Below, in pieces: positions 19,413 through 28,308 of a DNA stretch of 64,000 nucleotides. The notes below the pieces were generated by a model. That model had not been told where the DNA came from, did no database searches, and worked only from the letters and a program-made list of their open reading frames with translations. The DNA is taken from NCBI RefSeq assembly GCF_000368585.1, contig NZ_KB849558.1, forward strand, positions 442,625-506,624, in the 5' to 3' direction. The stretch comes from Acinetobacter venetianus RAG-1 = CIP 110063 (lineage in GTDB: Bacteria; Pseudomonadota; Gammaproteobacteria; Pseudomonadales; Moraxellaceae). Every line of letters begins with the position of its first letter. The stretch's first letter is position 1. Both the position numbers and the translations under genes were made by a program.

Positions 19413-22400
19413 TTAAGAGTATTGAGAGACTTCGGCTTGATAAAGATCTAAAGCTTCATCCATTGACATATTTGCAGGCGGTGGGGCAACAACACTGACT
19501 TTGGGTGTTTCAACCGCTTTAGCCGCTTTTGATTTGACTTGGTATTCGATGTGAATCGCTTCTTTACCAAAGTAATCACGTAATTTACCCAGTAATTCAT
19601 CTAGTGGTGCAACTTTCCATTGAGGGCCTAGATGTAATTCAGCCGTTGCAAAACTTTGCTCTACTTGTATATGTATGCCGATATGTTGGCACATATCGAC
19701 ATTGCAATAAGGTAGCAACATATTCTGTAAATCTTTGGCTAATGTTTTGGTTATTAAATCATTTGGCAAACGAATTTGAATGCTTTGTGCACGCTTTTGG
19801 CGAATTTCATTTAAGTTAAAAGCTTTGCTTAATCGAGCCATCGGACGATCAAAGCCTTCACGCTCGTAGATTTCACCTTCAATGACCACAACCTGCTCTA
19901 AGCGAACAATATCTTTGTAACGTTGGAAGCGTTCGTGATTACAACTGACTTCAATACGCGCTGTACCATCATCAAGCGTGATCATGATGCGATTTGGGAA
20001 GTTTGCGACATCTAGTACTAGACCTGCAAATACTGTGGTTAGACCACGACGTGTCGGTGTAACTTCATTGAGTTTTGCAGGGATAAATGATTTCAATTCA
20101 GGGCGATAAACATCAATTGGATGACCTGTTAAATACAAACCAAGTGTATCTTTTTCACCTTTTAAGCGAATTTCATCAGACCATGGTTTTACAGGTTTAG
20201 CAGGTTTACGTTGAACCTCTTCAACTTCACCAAACAGGTCCATGATACCTGTTTCACGGTTGCTCCGCGCTTGTTCAGCTGCTTGAACAGCTTCAGGAAG
20301 TTGCGCCATTAAACTTGAGCGTTCGATACCAAGACAATCCAATGCACCTGCTCGAATAAGTGCTTCAAGGGTACGTTTATTGATTTTTTTAAGGTCAATA
20401 CGATGGCAGAAATCAAATAGATCTTTATAAGGTCCGTCATTAACCCGTGAATCAATCACAGATTGCATAGCTTGCTCACCAACGCCTTTGATCGCGCCTA
20501 AACCATAAACAATCGTTTGTTCATCACTTGCATGGAAGTGATAGAGCGACATATTTACAGAGGGTGGAAGCACTTCTAATTTGTTATTACGGCAGTCATC
20601 AATCAAGAACACGACACTATCGGTGTTTTGCATTTCCGATGACATCACCGCAGCCATAAATTCAGCTGGATAATGCGCTTTTAACCAAGCTGTATGGTAG
20701 GCAACCAGTGCATACGCGGCGGCATGGGATTTGTTAAAGCCATAACCTGCAAACTTTTCCATGTAGTCGAAAATATGGTTGGCAGTGGCTTCGTCAATCT
20801 CTTTTTCAGCAGCACCTTTAATAAAGATTTGGCGTTGTTTCACCATTTCTTCAGGTTTTTTCTTACCCATTGCACGGCGAAGTAAATCTGCACCGCCAAG
20901 CGTATAACCCGCGCAGAACTGAGCAGCTTGCATGACCTGTTCTTGGTAAACCATGATCCCGTAAGTAGGTTCAAGGACACCTTCTAGTAAAGGGTGTAGG
21001 TATTCAAACTCTCCACCATGCATACGATGGATGAAGTCGGGGATTAGATCCATCGGACCCGGACGGTATAAGGATACGAATGCAATAATTTCTTCGAATT
21101 TGCTTGGCCTTGCTTCTTTTAGCATTTTTTTCATACCGACGGATTCAAACTGGAATACCGCGGTTGTATTGGCTTCAGCAAAGACTAAGTATGCATCTTT
21201 ATCATCTAAAGGCACATTGGAAATATTGAGGGGTACTTCGGATTTGATGCGCTTATTAATATTCTGAACCGCATCTTCAATTACAGTTAAGTTACGCAAA
21301 CCCAAGAAGTCGAACTTAACTAGACCCGCAGCTTCAACGTCATCTTTATCGTATTGTGCAACACGGTTAGTACCATCTGCATCACACAGCACGGCAGAGT
21401 AATCAGTAATTTTACCCGGCGCAATGACCACACCACCCGCATGCTTACCTGTATTACGTGTAATACCTTCGAGTTTAAGTGCCATTTCCCAAATTTCACT
21501 GGCATCATCATTATCTGGGTTAGCAGGGTTGGTGACAATATCTTTGAGTTGAGGTTCAAGTTCAATTGCTTGCTTTAAGTCAACTCCGAGCGGCTTAGTT
21601 GGAACCATTTTCGAGATGCGATCTGCTAAACCATAAGATTTACCCAAGACACGTGCAACGTCTCGAATCGCACCTTTTGCGGCCATCGTACCAAAGGTTG
21701 CAATCTGTGAAACAGCCTGACGACCATAGTTTTGTGCCACATATTCAATAACACGGTCACGACCTGCGATACAGAAATCGACATCGAAGTCGGGCATCGA
21801 AACACGTTCTGGATTCAAGAAACGTTCGAAGAGTAGATCGTAACGAAGTGGATCAAGGTCTGTAATTTTTAAGCTATAAGCGACTAAAGAGCCTGCACCA
21901 GAACCACGACCCGGTCCAACAGGCACACCATTATTTTTTGCCCACTGAATGAAGTCCATGACAATTAAGAAGTAGCCAGGAAAGCCCATTTTCAAGATAA
22001 TGTCGACTTCATACTTAATTCGTTCATCGTAAGGCTTACGAATGTCAGCCCAGTCTTCATCACGTTCAGCGATTGGATAAAGATGATTTAAGCGTTCTTC
22101 TAGACCTTCACGGGATAAATGTTCGAAATAAGTATCGATGGTATAACCATCGGGAATAGGAAAGTCTGGTAAGAAATAAGTACCTAACTGCAACTCAACG
22201 TTGCATCGTTTTGCAATTTGATAGGTGTTTTCGATTGCACTAGGAATATCTGAAAATAGTTCAGACATTTGCTCAGCTGTTTTGAAATATTGTTCAGTAC
22301 TATAGTTTTTAGGTCGTTTATCATCGCCTAATACATAACCATCAGCAATACATACACGTGCTTCATGTGCTTCAAAGTCATCTTGTTCAACAAAGTGAAC

Positions 22401-22976
22401 GTCATTATGCGCAACGACGCCAATTTGATATTTTGCTGCAAGTTTTACTGCTTGCTGAATAAAATCCTCTTCACCACTACGATTGGTACGGGTGAGGGCG
22501 AGATACACACGATTACCAAATTTTTCAATCCACGCTTCTAATAATGGTTCTGCCTTTTGCGGATTTGATGAGCATAGCATTCGGCCAACATCACTGTGTT
22601 GGCCTAAAAGAATGATTAAATCTTCTGATTGCTCAAGTACCCATTCTTTTTGAATGCATGGAATACTCAGTTGTTGACCTTCAATAAATCCGCGAGAAAC
22701 GATTTCTGTGAGATTTCGCCAACCTGTATTGCTCATTGCCAATAGGGTTGCTTTATGCTCAGCATCATTTAAGCGAATGACACTTCCCATAATCGGTTTA
22801 ATACCTTTGCCGAGGCAAGCACCATAAAATTTGACCGCGGCATGTAGGTTCGATAGGTCAGTAATGGCTAAAGCAGGCATTTCTTCAGCGACTGCAACTT
22901 TGACCAAATCTGGTATGCGAACAATCGATTCGGTGATCGAAAATTCTGTATGAATACCGAGATGAACAAACTGCAT
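19413..22976 (-). CDS. dnaE: DNA polymerase III alpha subunit
   Basis: The replicative polymerase, 1187 residues, of normal DnaE1 length. The N-terminal PHP domain begins FVHLGIHTEFSITES; the usual first His cluster HxH is only partly kept, as in many DnaE1 proteins. The polymerase core has the catalytic motif PDFDVDF at about residues 394-400 and GPGRGSGAGSLVAY before it. Later parts include the helix-hairpin-helix region and an OB domain (DGTARIEVSCNHERF). The gene heads the cluster dnaE-trmJ-cysE on the minus strand. Confidence 0.97.
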   Translation of the reverse strand: MQFVHLGIHTEFSITESIVRIPDLVKVAVAEEMPALAITDLSNLHAAVKFYGACLGKGIKPIMGSVIRLNDAEHKATLLAMSNTGWRNLTEIVSRGFIEGQQLSIPCIQKEWVLEQSEDLIILLGQHSDVGRMLCSSNPQKAEPLLEAWIEKFGNRVYLALTRTNRSGEEDFIQQAVKLAAKYQIGVVAHNDVHFVEQDDFEAHEARVCIADGYVLGDDKRPKNYSTEQYFKTAEQMSELFSDIPSAIENTYQIAKRCNVELQLGTYFLPDFPIPDGYTIDTYFEHLSREGLEERLNHLYPIAERDEDWADIRKPYDERIKYEVDIILKMGFPGYFLIVMDFIQWAKNNGVPVGPGRGSGAGSLVAYSLKITDLDPLRYDLLFERFLNPERVSMPDFDVDFCIAGRDRVIEYVAQNYGRQAVSQIATFGTMAAKGAIRDVARVLGKSYGLADRISKMVPTKPLGVDLKQAIELEPQLKDIVTNPANPDNDDASEIWEMALKLEGITRNTGKHAGGVVIAPGKITDYSAVLCDADGTNRVAQYDKDDVEAAGLVKFDFLGLRNLTVIEDAVQNINKRIKSEVPLNISNVPLDDKDAYLVFAEANTTAVFQFESVGMKKMLKEARPSKFEEIIAFVSLYRPGPMDLIPDFIHRMHGGEFEYLHPLLEGVLEPTYGIMVYQEQVMQAAQFCAGYTLGGADLLRRAMGKKKPEEMVKQRQIFIKGAAEKEIDEATANHIFDYMEKFAGYGFNKSHAAAYALVAYHTAWLKAHYPAEFMAAVMSSEMQNTDSVVFLIDDCRNNKLEVLPPSVNMSLYHFHASDEQTIVYGLGAIKGVGEQAMQSVIDSRVNDGPYKDLFDFCHRIDLKKINKRTLEALIRAGALDCLGIERSSLMAQLPEAVQAAEQARSNRETGIMDLFGEVEEVQRKPAKPVKPWSDEIRLKGEKDTLGLYLTGHPIDVYRPELKSFIPAKLNEVTPTRRGLTTVFAGLVLDVANFPNRIMITLDDGTARIEVSCNHERFQRYKDIVRLEQVVVIEGEIYEREGFDRPMARLSKAFNLNEIRQKRAQSIQIRLPNDLITKTLAKDLQNMLLPYCNVDMCQHIGIHIQVEQSFATAELHLGPQWKVAPLDELLGKLRDYFGKEAIHIEYQVKSKAAKAVETPKVSVVAPPPANMSMDEALDLYQAEVSQYS

Positions 22977-23192
22977 AGAAGGAATATCCTGTTTTCAAAC
23001 CAACGCATAGTTTAGCACGCAAACCCAAAATGACATGCCTAATATTTTGGCAAACCGTAGTTCGCCGTAAATGATTTTAAAAAAAGTTAAAATTTAACGT
23101 ATGAATTTTCAGTGTTTATAAATAATGATGTACTAAGATTGATTTGTAGATAGAATGTATTCGTATAAAAATGTAGCAAAGTGAGTCACATA

Positions 23193-24077
23193 ATGAAATT
23201 AAAGAATATCGCTCTTTCCATATTATTAATGAGCAGTTTATGGGATGTTGCTCATGCTGAGGACGTTGTATTTAGTCAGGAGTTAGTACAGCAAGCAAAA
23301 TCAGGGGATGCGGTCGCTCAAAATAATTTAGGGGATGCTTATTACTATGGCTATGACGTTGAGAAAGACTTTGATAAAGCTTTAGACTGGTTTAAAAAAG
23401 CGGCTGCAAAGGGCAATGCAGATGCACTTTTCTCAGTTGGTTATATGTATGATTATGGCGAAGGTGTTGAGGAAGATAATCCAACTGCTCTGAAATGGTA
23501 TACACAAGCGGCTCAGAAAGGTCAGCTCTATGCGCAATACTATCTCGGTTTTCTTTACCTGTATGGTGATGACGGCGTTACTGTAAATACTAAAAAAGGT
23601 TTGGAGTGGATGACAAAGTCAGCGGATGCTGGACTAGATATTGCTCAAGCAGAACTTGGTCATTTATATAATGATGGTATTGAAGGTGTTCCGCAAGATT
23701 TGAAGAAAGCCCTTGCATATTACCGTTTGGCGGTAAAACAAGGCGAACCTGCTGCTATCAATAACTTGGGTATTTACTATTTAGAAGGTAAAGGTGGAAT
23801 TAAACAAGATTATAAAGAAGCACTTAGATTATTTACTTTAGCATCAGAAGCTGAGAATGGTTTAGGTTCATCTAATATTGCTTATATTTATGAAGAGGGC
23901 AAAGGCGTAGCAAAAAACTATACGAAAGCAGCTGCGTATTACGAGCTTGCGGTTGAGCAAGGTGAAAATGATTGCTTATTAGATCTCGCTAGATTGTTTG
24001 GAAAAGGCGGCTTTGGTTTAACCAAGAACACAGAGATTTCTCAACAATACGAAGATCAGTGGGATGAGTTGCAATAA
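23193..24077 (+). CDS. Sel1-repeat periplasmic protein
   Basis: A secreted protein of 294 residues. ATG 23193 gives a clean signal peptide (LKNIALSILLMSSLWDVAHA), which a GTG at 23181 would only lengthen. After it, about seven Sel1-like repeats (a TPR variant of about 36 residues with AQNNLGDAYYYG and the pattern A...LG..Y..G.GV..D..KAL.WY) fill the protein. Sel1 proteins usually act as scaffolds for protein contacts. No partner can be named from the neighbourhood. A bidirectional terminator follows. Confidence 0.85.
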   Translation: MKLKNIALSILLMSSLWDVAHAEDVVFSQELVQQAKSGDAVAQNNLGDAYYYGYDVEKDFDKALDWFKKAAAKGNADALFSVGYMYDYGEGVEEDNPTALKWYTQAAQKGQLYAQYYLGFLYLYGDDGVTVNTKKGLEWMTKSADAGLDIAQAELGHLYNDGIEGVPQDLKKALAYYRLAVKQGEPAAINNLGIYYLEGKGGIKQDYKEALRLFTLASEAENGLGSSNIAYIYEEGKGVAKNYTKAAAYYELAVEQGENDCLLDLARLFGKGGFGLTKNTEISQQYEDQWDELQ

Positions 24078-24096
24078 CCAAAGTGATTTAGAGTTA

Positions 24097-24130
24097 TAAA
24101 AAGAGGAAGCATTGAAGCTTCCTCTTTTTA
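24097..24130. terminator. Bidirectional terminator between the Sel1 gene and the aminotransferase
   Basis: A 14-bp perfect stem (24097-24110 with 24117-24130) has A/T runs at both sides, between two convergent genes. Confidence 0.9.
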
Positions 24131-24133
24131 TGT

Positions 24134-25564
24134 TTAACGCATCTTTGATAAGAAACGACTTAAACGATTAATTGCTTCACGTAATTCGTTCTCCGCAGGT
24201 AAGAATACTACGCGGAAGTGATCTGGTGTTGGCCAGTTAAAACCAGTACCTTGAACCAATAAGACTTTTTCTGCAGTTAATAAATCGAGCATTAACTTCT
24301 CATCATCTTCTACAGGATAAATTTCAGGATCAAGTCGAGGGAAGCAATACATTGCGCCTTCAGGTTTTACACAGCTTACACCTGGAATTTCATTTAACAT
24401 TTCCCAAGCAATATTACGTTGTTCATAGAGGCGACCGCCTGGACGAATCAAATCATTAATAGACTGATAGCCACCTAGAGCTGTTTGAATTGCATATTGT
24501 GCTTGATGGTTGGCGCAAAGACGCATTGAAGCCAACATATCTAAACCTTCAATATAGTCAGCAGCACGTTTCTTGTCACCAGTTATCGCCATCCAACCCG
24601 CACGATAACCTGCTATACGATAAGCTTTAGATAAACCATTGAATGAGATACAAAGCTGATCACCAGCCAATGCTGCTAAAGCAACATGCTCGATACCGTC
24701 ATAAATGATTTTGTCGTAAATTTCATCTGCAAATAAAATCAAATCATGTTTTTTAGCTAAAGCAACGATTTGTTCTAATACATGCCGTGGGTAAACAGCA
24801 CCAGTTGGGTTATTTGGATTGATAACAACGATACCACGGGTATTTGGCGTGATTTTACTTTCCATATCCGCAATATCAGGATACCAGTAGTTTTCTTCAT
24901 CACATTTATAATGAATTGCTGTACCACCAGAAAGATTGACAGCGGCTGTCCATAATGGATAGTCAGGCATTGGAACGAGCATTTCATCGCCGTCATCCAA
25001 TAAACCTTGCATTGCCATTACGATGAGTTCAGATACACCATTGCCAACGTATACATCATTGACATGCATATCGAAAATGCCTTTTTGCTGATAATACTGG
25101 CAAATCGCTTTACGCGCAGGGAAGATACCTTTTGAATCTGTATAACCAATTGCATTCGGCAGGTTTAAGGCAACGTCATTAATAATTTCTTGTGGTGCTT
25201 CAAAACCAAATGGAGCAGGGTTGCCGATATTGAGCTTGATGATTTTATGCCCTTGCTCTTCCATTTCATTGGCGGCGCGCAATACTGGTCCACGAATGTC
25301 GTAACAAACATGCTCAAGTTTAGATGATTTTTTGATTTCTCTAGTAGTTTGAGCTGAGTGGGATGTAGCAGTATTCTTAGACATAGAAGGGCTCACCTTT
25401 GCATATCGGTATAAGTAACTCTTAAAGGTTTCGACTGTAACCAAATTCAGGTTGTGTTGATCTCTCAGTAATTCAACAATCTTTTCATGGGTAAAGCCTG
25501 ATTGTTGATATTGCCTGATGGTTGGTAAAAGATTTTTAAAAACCACACTTTTTTTCTGTGACAT
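24134..25564 (-). CDS. alaA: Alanine transaminase AlaA-type with N-terminal extension
   Basis: A PLP-dependent class I/II aminotransferase. From about residue 75 on it matches AlaA (YfbQ), which interconverts pyruvate/glutamate and alanine/2-oxoglutarate: LNIGNPAPFGFEAP, NPNNPTGAVY, and FNGLSKAYRIAGYRAGWM with the PLP lysine. The 476 residues are about 70 longer than E. coli AlaA (405). The extra part (PTIRQYQQSGFTHEKIVELL..., then YLYRYAKV) resembles a small helical DNA-binding unit joined by a Ser/Thr-rich linker. The start at 25564 is the first Met of a continuous open frame. The extension's role is inferred only. Confidence 0.87.
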   Translation of the reverse strand: MSQKKSVVFKNLLPTIRQYQQSGFTHEKIVELLRDQHNLNLVTVETFKSYLYRYAKVSPSMSKNTATSHSAQTTREIKKSSKLEHVCYDIRGPVLRAANEMEEQGHKIIKLNIGNPAPFGFEAPQEIINDVALNLPNAIGYTDSKGIFPARKAICQYYQQKGIFDMHVNDVYVGNGVSELIVMAMQGLLDDGDEMLVPMPDYPLWTAAVNLSGGTAIHYKCDEENYWYPDIADMESKITPNTRGIVVINPNNPTGAVYPRHVLEQIVALAKKHDLILFADEIYDKIIYDGIEHVALAALAGDQLCISFNGLSKAYRIAGYRAGWMAITGDKKRAADYIEGLDMLASMRLCANHQAQYAIQTALGGYQSINDLIRPGGRLYEQRNIAWEMLNEIPGVSCVKPEGAMYCFPRLDPEIYPVEDDEKLMLDLLTAEKVLLVQGTGFNWPTPDHFRVVFLPAENELREAINRLSRFLSKMR

Positions 25565-25793
25565 TTTTTGTCCTATACAACCGAGCTGAATAAGAATAAC
25601 ACTATCTTTGCTTACTTGAAAGATAAAGTAAATAAATTTTGCTTACTTTTATTTTTTAAATTTGCTCACTATTTGCTATCTAATATTAAGCATTCAAAAT
25701 ATAAGAAATTGTACGATCTGAGACTAGAGTTTTTGTTTTGAATGGCGTAAATATAAAACCTGAACTTTAACAACAGAATAAAAGGTGCAGGTT

Positions 25794-26213
25794 ATGGGTA
25801 AAGTAAATAAGACGGATCGCGAGTGGCAAAGAGAATTATCCGCAGAAGAATATCGTATTACTCGTCAAAAAGGCACAGAACCAGCATTTACAGGACAATA
25901 TTGGAATAGTAAGCAACAAGGTATATATGTATGTCGTTGTTGTGGTGCTGAGTTATTTACATCAGAAACGAAATACGACAGTGGATGTGGTTGGCCAAGC
26001 TTTTTCAGACCAATCGATGGCACAGCAATAGATGAACATGAAGATTTATCGCATGGTATGGTCAGAACAGAAATAGTCTGCCATGATTGCGAGGCACATT
26101 TGGGTCATGTGTTTGAGGATGGCCCACAGCCGACGGGACTGCGTTATTGCGTGAATTCGGCATCATTACAACTTAAAACACAAGAAAAGAATGACGAGGA
26201 AACTTATCCATGA
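25794..26213 (+). CDS. msrB: Peptide-methionine (R)-S-oxide reductase
   Basis: MsrB repairs methionine-R-sulfoxide in proteins. The 139 residues hold the two zinc CxxC pairs (CRCCGAEL and [12 protein letters not shown]) and the catalytic region RYCVNSASL with the active Cys. ATG 25794 is chosen over the GTG three codons earlier because AAAGGTG lies just upstream. Its stop codon overlaps the start of the glutathione peroxidase gene by 4 nt (ATGA), so the two form a redox-repair operon. Confidence 0.94.
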   Translation: MGKVNKTDREWQRELSAEEYRITRQKGTEPAFTGQYWNSKQQGIYVCRCCGAELFTSETKYDSGCGWPSFFRPIDGTAIDEHEDLSHGMVRTEIVCHDCEAHLGHVFEDGPQPTGLRYCVNSASLQLKTQEKNDEETYP

Positions 26214-26695
26214 GTAACATTTATCAGTTTGAAGCTGAATTGTTAGAGGGAGAAACAAAGGCATTTGCTGATTATAAAGGCAAGGTCATGCTGATTGTAA
26301 ATACTGCAAGTAAATGTGGGTTTACACCACAATTTGCAGGGCTTGAGAAACTCTATGAAAAATATAAATCTCAAGGTTTAGAGGTATTAGGTTTTCCTTG
26401 CAATCAATTCGGGGGACAAGACCCAGGAACAAATAAAGAGATCGGTTCATTTTGCCAGCGTAATTATGGGGTGAATTTCCCAATGTTTGCTAAAGTGGAT
26501 GTAAAAGGGCCTGAGGCGCATGTTATTTTTCGTTATTTAACACGAGAGGCAAAGGGAATTTTAGGTAGTCGTAATATTAAGTGGAATTTCACTAAGTTTT
26601 TAGTTGGACGCAATGGTGAGGTTTTAGGGCGTTATGCACCAACAACTAAACCAGAAGCATTAGAAGCTGATATTGAAAAGGCATTATCAAAGTAA
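26210..26695 (+). CDS. Glutathione peroxidase
   Basis: A 161-residue non-selenium glutathione peroxidase. It reduces hydroperoxides with thioredoxin or glutathione. The active Cys lies in [11 protein letters not shown] at about residue 37, with the Gln partner in [12 protein letters not shown] and the Trp in KWNFTKFLV. It starts inside the msrB stop codon, which supports joint translation and a shared role in oxidative damage repair. Confidence 0.93.
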   Translation: MSNIYQFEAELLEGETKAFADYKGKVMLIVNTASKCGFTPQFAGLEKLYEKYKSQGLEVLGFPCNQFGGQDPGTNKEIGSFCQRNYGVNFPMFAKVDVKGPEAHVIFRYLTREAKGILGSRNIKWNFTKFLVGRNGEVLGRYAPTTKPEALEADIEKALSK

Positions 26696-26729
26696 GTGTT
26701 GCTATCCCAGAATTAATTGAGGTTTCTGT

Positions 26730-27569
26730 TTGGACTCAACGGTTGAATTTTGGACTCATCCAGCCATGCCTTATGTTGAAACACGTAGGGCATGTCAAAG
26801 TCGCATATGTTATCAATCACACAGCCATCCCACATTTTCAATTGGTGCTGTGGATGAAGGGCAAAGTTGTTTTTCAAGTGCTTTTGGCAAAAATGAAATA
26901 ATCAAAGCTAAAAGTATCGTTGTTATTCCTGCACATGTTGAACACTCATGTAATCCATTCTCTAATCAAGCATGGAGCTACCAAATGATGCATCTTGATG
27001 CAGCATGGTTAATGAGGCTGTTAAACGAGTTAGAGATAGAAATTGGCAAAACATGCACTCAGCAGATTACATCTTTTCCAAAACTAAGACCAAAGATTAT
27101 TCATCATGTTAAAGTTTATGAAGCTTTTACTGAATTAAATAACATCTTGTTTGATAAAAAAATTTCACTATTCGAAAAAGAACAATCTCTCATTCAGGTT
27201 TTAACCGAGATTCTTATACCGAATTTTGAGTGGGAAAGCATAAGTTTTTCTGGTTATTTTCAGCAATATTTACCAGATTTGATTCTCCATCTTCAGTCAG
27301 ATGTTGAGGATTTATCTTTAACGCATTTAGCTGAAAAAATGAAAATCAGCCGCTATGCGTTGATTCGCTTATTTAAACATTATTTTGGTTTCACACCGCA
27401 TGCCTATCAACTGAATCACAAGATCAATCAAGCGCGTGAACGATTGAAAGTTGGTGCTGATATTGCTCAAGTGGCATATGAGCTTGAGTTTGTTGATCAG
27501 AGTCATTTTCATCGTGTTTTTAAAAAGCTGACTGGTGTAACTCCTAAGCAATATTCTAAAAAAGCGTAA
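26730..27569 (+). CDS. AraC family transcriptional regulator
   Basis: A 279-residue regulator. The N-terminal half is a cupin-like sensing domain (SHSHPTFSIGAVDEG, then IVVIPAHVEHSCNP). The C-terminal 100 residues form the double helix-turn-helix (LTHLAEKMKISRYALIRLFKHYFGFTPHAYQ and VAYELEFVDQSHFHRVFKKLTGVTPKQY). TTG 26730 has a GAGG site at about 26719 and gives the usual FWTHPAMPYVETR opening; ATG 26766 is the alternative. It precedes a LysE exporter by 73 nt, its likely target. Confidence 0.87.
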   Translation: MDSTVEFWTHPAMPYVETRRACQSRICYQSHSHPTFSIGAVDEGQSCFSSAFGKNEIIKAKSIVVIPAHVEHSCNPFSNQAWSYQMMHLDAAWLMRLLNELEIEIGKTCTQQITSFPKLRPKIIHHVKVYEAFTELNNILFDKKISLFEKEQSLIQVLTEILIPNFEWESISFSGYFQQYLPDLILHLQSDVEDLSLTHLAEKMKISRYALIRLFKHYFGFTPHAYQLNHKINQARERLKVGADIAQVAYELEFVDQSHFHRVFKKLTGVTPKQYSKKA

Positions 27570-27642
27570 TCCTCGCAATTTTATACAAGAACATAATTCA
27601 GCACTTTTTTACTCTAGCTCCTGATTTTTTAGGAGTAGATCT

Positions 27643-28266
27643 ATGGAGCTTTTTCTGACCATTGCAGTAACACATTTCATTGCATTACTGATGCCCGGGG
27701 CAGACTTCTTTTTAATTTTAAAAACTCTTTTGCAAATTCAGAAAGTTGCAGCACGAGTGACTTGTTTTGGTATTGCGTTAGGTAATGCCATTATTTTAGT
27801 GGTTATTTATTGCAGTTTATTTATTATTGGTGCAGTAAAAACTGAATTATTGATAGGGATGAAATGGTTAGGGGCATTTTATTTTATATATCTTGCTGTT
27901 CAATGCTTTCGATCGGCTCGCCTTAGTCAGATTATTCGAGGTCAATCGGAAAATACGTCTTATGTTCATCCGAATGAAAATCTATTCAAGTCTTTTCTAC
28001 TAGGATTACTTTCGAGTTTATTAAATCCTAAAAATCTGATGTTTTATAGCGTTTTGGTGATCTTGATTTATCCTCAATATAATTTTGTTCAAAACTTTTT
28101 GATTTGTTCATGGATGGTCCTTTTGGTACTGATTTGGAATCTAAGTATTGTGCAATTCATGAGTTCGAATATTTATTTATCATGGTTAAATCAGCATATT
28201 CATCATTTGTATTATCTTGCTGGTACGAGCTTTCTCTTTTTCATGTTGGTGCTGGTATTTTCCTAA
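27643..28266 (+). CDS. LysE family amino acid exporter
   Basis: A 207-residue inner-membrane protein with about six hydrophobic segments. The N-terminal LMPGADFFLILKTLL and the later LLNPKNLMFYSVLV are the paired motifs of LysE/RhtB exporters, which remove amino acids or derivatives with the proton gradient. AGGAG lies 7 nt before the ATG. The upstream AraC-type gene is the likely regulator. The substrate is not known. Confidence 0.86.
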   Translation: MELFLTIAVTHFIALLMPGADFFLILKTLLQIQKVAARVTCFGIALGNAIILVVIYCSLFIIGAVKTELLIGMKWLGAFYFIYLAVQCFRSARLSQIIRGQSENTSYVHPNENLFKSFLLGLLSSLLNPKNLMFYSVLVILIYPQYNFVQNFLICSWMVLLVLIWNLSIVQFMSSNIYLSWLNQHIHHLYYLAGTSFLFFMLVLVFS

Positions 28267-28269
28267 ATA

Positions 28270-28297
28270 AAAAAGACGGTGATTAAACCGTCTTTTC
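28270..28297. terminator. Terminator between the LysE and RND genes
   Basis: A 10-bp stem (28271-28280 with 28287-28296) with A and T runs at the two sides serves two convergent genes. Confidence 0.85.
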
Positions 28298-28308
28298 TGA
28301 GTAAATGA

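Noticed and set aside
21031-21578. Plus-strand open frames opposite dnaE
   Set aside because: They are shadows of the dnaE coding strand; no independent evidence of translation.
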